Shown one piece after another: positions 28,595-33,850 of a stretch of DNA of 33,850 bases. Every line of letters starts with the position of its first letter. The first letter of the stretch is position 1. Below the pieces are notes generated by a model. The model was given only the letters and a program-made list of their open reading frames with translations, was not told where the DNA came from and ran no database searches. Source of the DNA: an uncultured Pelagibacteraceae bacterium (lineage in GTDB: Bacteria > Pseudomonadota > Alphaproteobacteria > Pelagibacterales > Pelagibacteraceae). The stretch is from positions 1 to 33,850 of the forward strand of contig CABYJR010000006.1 of assembly GCA_902519445.1 (NCBI GenBank), read 5' to 3'. Position numbers and translations under genes: made by a program.

Positions 28595-28998
28595 AAAAAA
28601 AATTAACCTCAAAAGGAAGTTGTTTGTGTGGAGGTGTAAAGTTTAAAACAAAAGGTTATCATCGACAAGTATCTAACTGTCATTGTATTCAATGCATGAA
28701 AACACATGGCAATTTTGCAGCGTACACTGCTTTAAAAGACATAAATGTAAAATTTATAACTAAAAGAACATTAAAGTGGTTTAAATCATCAAAAAAAGCT
28801 CAAAGAGGTTTTTGTAAAAAATGCGGCTCCAGCATCTTATTCAAAATGAATAATTCAAATATAATAAGTATTTCCGCAGGTTTATTTGATAAATCATTAA
28901 AGCTTAAAACAAATAGAAATATTTTTACAAAAAATAGACTTCAATATTATTCTTTAGATAACAATATTCCAAAATTTAGCAGGTATAGTAAACAATGA
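28591..28998 (+). CDS. GFA/CENP-V family zinc protein (glutathione-dependent formaldehyde-activating-like)
   Basis: GSCLCGGVKFKTKG...SNCHCIQCMKTHG...GFCKKCGSSILFK Zn-Cys motifs; ATGA overlaps on both sides with mtnP and mtnA. Confidence 0.88.
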   Translation: MKKKLTSKGSCLCGGVKFKTKGYHRQVSNCHCIQCMKTHGNFAAYTALKDINVKFITKRTLKWFKSSKKAQRGFCKKCGSSILFKMNNSNIISISAGLFDKSLKLKTNRNIFTKNRLQYYSLDNNIPKFSRYSKQ

Positions 28999-30071
28999 AA
29001 ATAGAAGGAAAAGAATATCGTACAATTTGGTTTGATGAAAAAAATCAGGCAGTAAAAATTATTGATCAAACAAAACTACCTCACCAATTTATAATTAAAG
29101 ATCTTAAAAAAGTTAAAGATGCGATTAATGCTATCAAAGTTATGGAGGTTAGGGGCGCTCCATTAATAGGTGGAACTGCTGCTTACGGTATTGTTTTAGC
29201 TATTATGGAAAAAAATGATCCTAATTTCATTAAGAAAAGTTCAGAAGAGTTAATTCAATCAAGACCTACAGCGATTAATTTAAAGTGGGCCGTAGATCGA
29301 ATGATGAAAAAATTATCGGGGGTTAATAATAACGAATTATTAAAAGTAGCTTTAGATGAAGCCAAAGCAATTTGTGAAGAAGATGTTAAATTTTGTGAAA
29401 ATATTGGATTAAATGGATTAAAAATTATTGAAGAAATTTATAAAAAGAAGAAAGACAAAGTAAATATTTTAACGCATTGTAATGCTGGCTGGCTTGCAAC
29501 AATAAATTGGGGAACAGCTACATCTCCAATTTATCATGCACATAAAAAAGGAATTCCGGTTCATGTTTGGGTAGATGAGACAAGACCAAGAAATCAAGGA
29601 GCTAATTTAACTTCATACGAACTGAATGAAGAAAAAATTCCTAATACAATCATTGCAGATAATACAGGTGGAATATTAATGCAAAGAGGTGAAGTGGATA
29701 TGTGCATTGTAGGAACTGATAGAACTCTATCTACAGGAGATGTTTGTAATAAAATTGGTACTTATTTAAAAGCATTAGCAGCTAAAGATAATAGTGTTCC
29801 ATTTTATGTAGCACTACCAAGCTCTACGATAGATTGGAATATAAAGGATTTTAAAGATATCCCAATTGAAGAAAGAAACTCGGAGGAACTAACCCACGTT
29901 GAAGGATTAGATAAAGATAAGAAGCTTCAAAAAATATTAATTTATCCGCAGAAAAGTAAAGCAATGAATTTAGCTTTTGATGTAACACCTGCTAAATATG
30001 TTACAGGTTTAATAACGGAAAAAGGTGTCTGCGAAGCATCAGAAAAAGGATTGAAAGGATTATTTAAATGA
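28995..30071 (+). CDS. mtnA: S-methyl-5-thioribose-1-phosphate isomerase
   Basis: MEVRGAPLIGGTAAYGIVLA, LTHCNAGWLATINWGTATSPIYHAH, VWVDETRPRNQGANLTSYEL, DMCIVGTDRTLSTGDVCNKIGTYLKALAAK. Confidence 0.95.
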   Translation: MKIEGKEYRTIWFDEKNQAVKIIDQTKLPHQFIIKDLKKVKDAINAIKVMEVRGAPLIGGTAAYGIVLAIMEKNDPNFIKKSSEELIQSRPTAINLKWAVDRMMKKLSGVNNNELLKVALDEAKAICEEDVKFCENIGLNGLKIIEEIYKKKKDKVNILTHCNAGWLATINWGTATSPIYHAHKKGIPVHVWVDETRPRNQGANLTSYELNEEKIPNTIIADNTGGILMQRGEVDMCIVGTDRTLSTGDVCNKIGTYLKALAAKDNSVPFYVALPSSTIDWNIKDFKDIPIEERNSEELTHVEGLDKDKKLQKILIYPQKSKAMNLAFDVTPAKYVTGLITEKGVCEASEKGLKGLFK

Positions 30072-30274
30072 AAAAAACCTTTAAACTTATAATTCTTATT
30101 TTTTTTGCAATAATTCTTATTTATTTTCTTAAAACAAATTTTACTGAATATAATTTAGAAAAATCTATTAACGCATGTATTGTAGCTCAAAAAAGAACAT
30201 CAGAAACATTTGATCTAGAGAAAGCGAAAAAATATTGCGACGAACAAGTTAGGAAACAAAAGGAAGATTATTAG
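30068..30274 (+). CDS. Small N-terminally membrane-anchored protein of unknown function (68 aa)
   Basis: Hydrophobic helix LIILIFFAIILIYFL followed by charged tail with two Cys; ATGA overlap with mtnA. Confidence 0.65.
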   Translation: MKKTFKLIILIFFAIILIYFLKTNFTEYNLEKSINACIVAQKRTSETFDLEKAKKYCDEQVRKQKEDY

Positions 30275-30275
30275 G

Positions 30276-32309
30276 TTATCTTAACGAAGCTGCTATGTTT
30301 CCACCATCAACTGTTAGAACTGCTCCTGTAGTTTTTTTGGAAACGGCTAAGTGAAAAAAAGCTTTAGCAACATCTTCTGCTTTTACTTCATTTAATAACA
30401 AATTTCCTTTCATATAATCGTTAGTAGTAACTGATCTTGCTTTGGCTCTAGTCTTAATCATTTTATCTGTCATTAAACCACTTCGTATTCTATCAGCATT
30501 AACTCCGTTAGATCTAATGCCGTAAGAACCATAATCTACAGCATACTGTTTACATAAACTTAACAAAGCAGATTTAGGTAAGCCATACGGTCCAAAATTT
30601 TTTCCAGGATTTACAGATTGTTTTGAAATATTGAAAAGTAGACAACCATTAATATTTTGTTTTTTCATTATTTTAATTGCTTCTGAAGCACAATTTTGAT
30701 GACCAAAGAAATTTATTTCAAAACTTTTTCTTAAAACATCGTCGCTTACTTCCCCTATAGCGCCACCAGGAGCTGTACCAGCGTTTGAAATTAAAATATC
30801 AATTCCTCCAAATTTTTCACAGATTTGTTTAAAAGCTTTCATTACGCTTTTTTTACTAGTTACATCACAATGAATACAAAGATCTTTAATTTTTGATTGA
30901 ACTTGTTTTAAACGTTCAGAATTATTATCAAGTAACACAACTTCAGCTCCATAATTTTTAAATATTTTATAAGTTTCAAATCCAATTGTTCCTGTACTTC
31001 CAGTAATGACAACCACATTACCCTCAAGAAGTTTTTTCTTCTTTTTGATTTTTGCTTGTTCTAAAGACCAGTACTCAACATCAAAAAGATCTTTTTCTGG
31101 AATAAATTTATAGGTGGAAGTTTCTTCGACAGAGGAGATCACTTTTGCATTTGTTTCAGTTAAATCTCCAGCTATTCTAGCGGCACCTAAATCCTTACCA
31201 ACACTGAACATACCAATGTTTTGCACCAAGACTACTCTCGGAGAAGTGTCTAACATTACCTTTTTTTCCTTAACTTTTTTATGATTTATATTGAAGTATT
31301 GGATATATTTTTTTCTATAATTTTCAAAAGATTTTTTTGCTGTTTTTTTAAATTCTTCAATAGTTGAATTTTTTTTTGGAGTAATAATTAATGGAAAAGG
31401 TTTTACTCTAATTACATGATCTGGAGTAGCGGTTCCTTTTGACGAATATGTCCTTACATTTTTTCCATTCATAAAATATTTTAGATGACGATTTAATCTA
31501 TAATTAATTACAAATTTTTGATCTTTGTTTTCAGATAAAAGGCCTCTTATTATTGGTGCAATTTCGTGGTGATTAAATTTTGTTGAAAATTTTTCTATCT
31601 GTTTGATTTTTTTGCTTTTTAATTTTTTAACTGCTTTTTCAGCTTTTGTTACATATTTTATCATTAAATCGTAAGCTTCCTTACAATCATTTGCAAAAGT
31701 AAAGATTCCATGATTCATTAATATTAAACAGTTTATATTTGGATTTTTTGAATAAATTTCGTGTATTTTCTTTGATAGCATAAATCCAGGCATAACATAA
31801 GGAACAATGCTAACCTTATCTCCAAATATTTTTTTGCAGAAATTTAATCCTCCCGGTCTGTTAGTTATATTTAGAATGGCGTCAGCATGCGTATGGTCAA
31901 CATATTTAAAAGGTAAAAAAGCATGAAGAAATGTTTCAACAGATGGATTTGGAGATTTTATATCTATAAGATTTCTTTTTTGATAAGCAACCATATCTTC
32001 ATCTGATAAGTATTTTTTATTTTTTAATGCTAATAAGGGTTCTAATTTAACTGCAGGAAGTCCGGCAGGCTCTATGTCAGCCATATCCCATCCGCTACCC
32101 TTTACGCATAAGACTTTATATTTTCTTCCATCTATATCTTTAATTACAGTTTTGACGGAAGTATTTCCTCCTCCATGTAAAACTAATTCTTTATTTCTTC
32201 CAAGAAGCCTTGTTGTGTAGACTCGAAGTGCTAAATCACTAGAAAAACCAAGCTTTTTGTACTTTTTTATATATTCTTTTGCAATTTTTTTTGACCAATT
32301 ATTTTTCAA
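30276..32309 (-). CDS. Bifunctional class II aldolase / short-chain dehydrogenase fusion (RhaD-AldA-like)
   Basis: N-terminal class II aldolase: LVLHGGGNTSVK, VKGSGWDMA, VDHTHADAILNITN (HxH metal site), LILMNHGIFTF; C-terminal SDR: VVVITGSTGTIGFETYKIF, LISNAGTAPGGAIGEV, YGLPKSALLSL (YxxxK). Confidence 0.9.
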   Translation of the reverse strand: MKNNWSKKIAKEYIKKYKKLGFSSDLALRVYTTRLLGRNKELVLHGGGNTSVKTVIKDIDGRKYKVLCVKGSGWDMADIEPAGLPAVKLEPLLALKNKKYLSDEDMVAYQKRNLIDIKSPNPSVETFLHAFLPFKYVDHTHADAILNITNRPGGLNFCKKIFGDKVSIVPYVMPGFMLSKKIHEIYSKNPNINCLILMNHGIFTFANDCKEAYDLMIKYVTKAEKAVKKLKSKKIKQIEKFSTKFNHHEIAPIIRGLLSENKDQKFVINYRLNRHLKYFMNGKNVRTYSSKGTATPDHVIRVKPFPLIITPKKNSTIEEFKKTAKKSFENYRKKYIQYFNINHKKVKEKKVMLDTSPRVVLVQNIGMFSVGKDLGAARIAGDLTETNAKVISSVEETSTYKFIPEKDLFDVEYWSLEQAKIKKKKKLLEGNVVVITGSTGTIGFETYKIFKNYGAEVVLLDNNSERLKQVQSKIKDLCIHCDVTSKKSVMKAFKQICEKFGGIDILISNAGTAPGGAIGEVSDDVLRKSFEINFFGHQNCASEAIKIMKKQNINGCLLFNISKQSVNPGKNFGPYGLPKSALLSLCKQYAVDYGSYGIRSNGVNADRIRSGLMTDKMIKTRAKARSVTTNDYMKGNLLLNEVKAEDVAKAFFHLAVSKKTTGAVLTVDGGNIAASLR

Positions 32310-32332
32310 AATTAAACTCCATAGACTTATTC

Positions 32333-32372
32333 ACAACTAATTTTTACTTATTTATAACTAATTTTTAGTTGT
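32333..32372. repeat. Direct plus inverted repeats in the divergent aldolase-SDR / speDE intergenic region
   Basis: AACTAATTTTTA at 32335-32346 and 32356-32367 (21 bp start-to-start); ACAACTAA (32333-32340) is the exact reverse complement of TTAGTTGT (32365-32372). Confidence 0.6.
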
Positions 32373-32420
32373 AAAAAATAAAATAACAAGTTAAAAAAAA
32401 TATAAAGAGTCGTAAAAAAA

Positions 32421-33464
32421 ATGAAAAAAGTTGGAGAACACGTAACAATAGATTTTTTAGGAGTAAAACGGGATTACTCACCTGATTTTTACAATAAAGT
32501 TATATATAAAATAGCGAAAAAGGCTAGAATTGAGGTATTGAATATCTCTGAGAAGGTATTTAAACCCCAAGGCTATACTTGCGTTGCTCTTTTAGCTGAA
32601 AGTCATATGAGCTTTCATACGTTTCCAGAAAGAGGTGTAATTAGTTTTGACTTCTTTACATGTGGAAAAATATCTCCAACAGCAGCTTTAGACATATTAA
32701 AAGGAGAAATTAAACATGAAAGAGCTGTAGTCAGAAGTTTTGATAGAAGTAATAAAGGTATGTATGAAGATATATATAGTACACCGGGCCACCAAAAATA
32801 TTATATTGTTAATGATGTATTAGAAAATTTTGTATCAAAAGTCGGACAGCATATAGAAATAATGAAACTTGAAGAATTTGGTAACGCTTTATTCATAGAT
32901 AGTGAATTGCAGGTAGCTGAAAAAGATGAAAAAAAATATAGTGGACAATTTGTTAATTCAGCACTGAGCTTATCAAAAGATAATTCTAGCGCGGCAATAA
33001 TCGGTGGTGGTGACGGTGGAGTAGCTAGAGAACTTTTATCAAAAGGTTTTGATTTAATTGATTGGTATGAACTAGATCCGGAAGTAGTAAAAGTTTGTCA
33101 AAAACACCTTACAAAAATATGTGGAGATGTAAAAGCAAATAATAATGTAAAAACATATTGGGGAGATGCTTTTGAAAGTATTAAAAAAGTTAAAGATTCT
33201 AAGTATGATAAAATTTTCGTAGATCTTAATGATGATCAATTCTGTATAGATTTAGCTGCAAAAAATATGAAGGGACTGAAAAGAATTCTTAAGCCTGGAG
33301 GTGTAATAACGGCTCAAGTAGGAACTTTATCAAAAAAACCTAGACAGGTTAATAATTGGTTAAAAGTTCTATCTCATAATTTTGGTAATGCTAAATTAGA
33401 CGAGGTAGTAGTACCTAGCTTCGATTGTCGTTGGAATTTCGCATCTTCCATAATGAATTCTTAA
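32421..33464 (+). CDS. S-adenosylmethionine decarboxylase - spermidine synthase (aminopropyltransferase) fusion
   Basis: SpeD part: CVALLAESHMSFHTFPERGVISFDFFTCG (pyruvoyl-serine cleavage region); SpeE part: AAIIGGGDGGVARELLSKG...WYELDPEVVKVCQKHL, FVDLNDDQF. Confidence 0.93.
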   Translation: MKKVGEHVTIDFLGVKRDYSPDFYNKVIYKIAKKARIEVLNISEKVFKPQGYTCVALLAESHMSFHTFPERGVISFDFFTCGKISPTAALDILKGEIKHERAVVRSFDRSNKGMYEDIYSTPGHQKYYIVNDVLENFVSKVGQHIEIMKLEEFGNALFIDSELQVAEKDEKKYSGQFVNSALSLSKDNSSAAIIGGGDGGVARELLSKGFDLIDWYELDPEVVKVCQKHLTKICGDVKANNNVKTYWGDAFESIKKVKDSKYDKIFVDLNDDQFCIDLAAKNMKGLKRILKPGGVITAQVGTLSKKPRQVNNWLKVLSHNFGNAKLDEVVVPSFDCRWNFASSIMNS

Positions 33465-33543
33465 ATAATTCAACTATTTCACGTATTAATTTTTCTGGAA
33501 TATTCTTTTTTTTAACCCTACTATTATAATTATTTATTTATAA

Positions 33544-33850
<307 letters not shown>

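Noticed and set aside
27722-30071. A complete universal methionine salvage pathway
   Set aside because: Only mtnP and mtnA are present; no mtnB, mtnC, mtnD or mtnE-like ORFs in the window.
32373-32420. Riboswitch (SAM or polyamine-related) upstream of speDE
   Set aside because: The leader is short, almost pure A/T, and lacks conserved riboswitch core motifs; the repeats look more like operator DNA.

Overview
AT-rich, gene-dense bacterial window, most consistent with a streamlined marine alphaproteobacterium (SAR11-like by gene content; taxonomy is inference). Left to right: (1) 3' end of a class III aminotransferase, alanine dehydrogenase, a SET-domain protein and a membrane-anchored glucose/sorbosone-dehydrogenase-like propeller. 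(2) A minus-strand form II (AYRGAGR) molybdenum hydroxylase/CO-dehydrogenase-like operon: coxG, coxS, coxL, coxM, two XdhC-family pieces, a MocA-type nucleotidyltransferase, with moaB nearby. An SGNH membrane protein is embedded between the two XdhC pieces. (3) A ~15 kb surface-glycan island (about 12.15-27.15 kb). It holds RmlA, RmlB, RmlC-like, an NDP-hexose 2,3-dehydratase, a Gfo/Idh/MocA oxidoreductase and two SDR epimerase/reductases, which together suggest a dTDP-2,6-dideoxyhexose pathway. It also holds GT2, GT61, two DUF4422-like proteins, an FkbM methyltransferase, a B12-binding-type radical SAM protein, a second propeller paralogue and an embedded tRNA-Met. (4) A purine/methylthioadenosine block: apt, mtnP, GFA-family protein, mtnA, a small membrane protein, a class II aldolase-SDR fusion and a divergent SpeD-SpeE fusion, then the start of an amino-acid ABC-transporter binding protein. 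The two most interesting systems are the apparent 2,6-dideoxysugar pathway and the polyamine by-product (MTA) salvage neighbourhood ending in an aldolase-dehydrogenase fusion. All family calls are from reading motifs in the translations; no searches were run.
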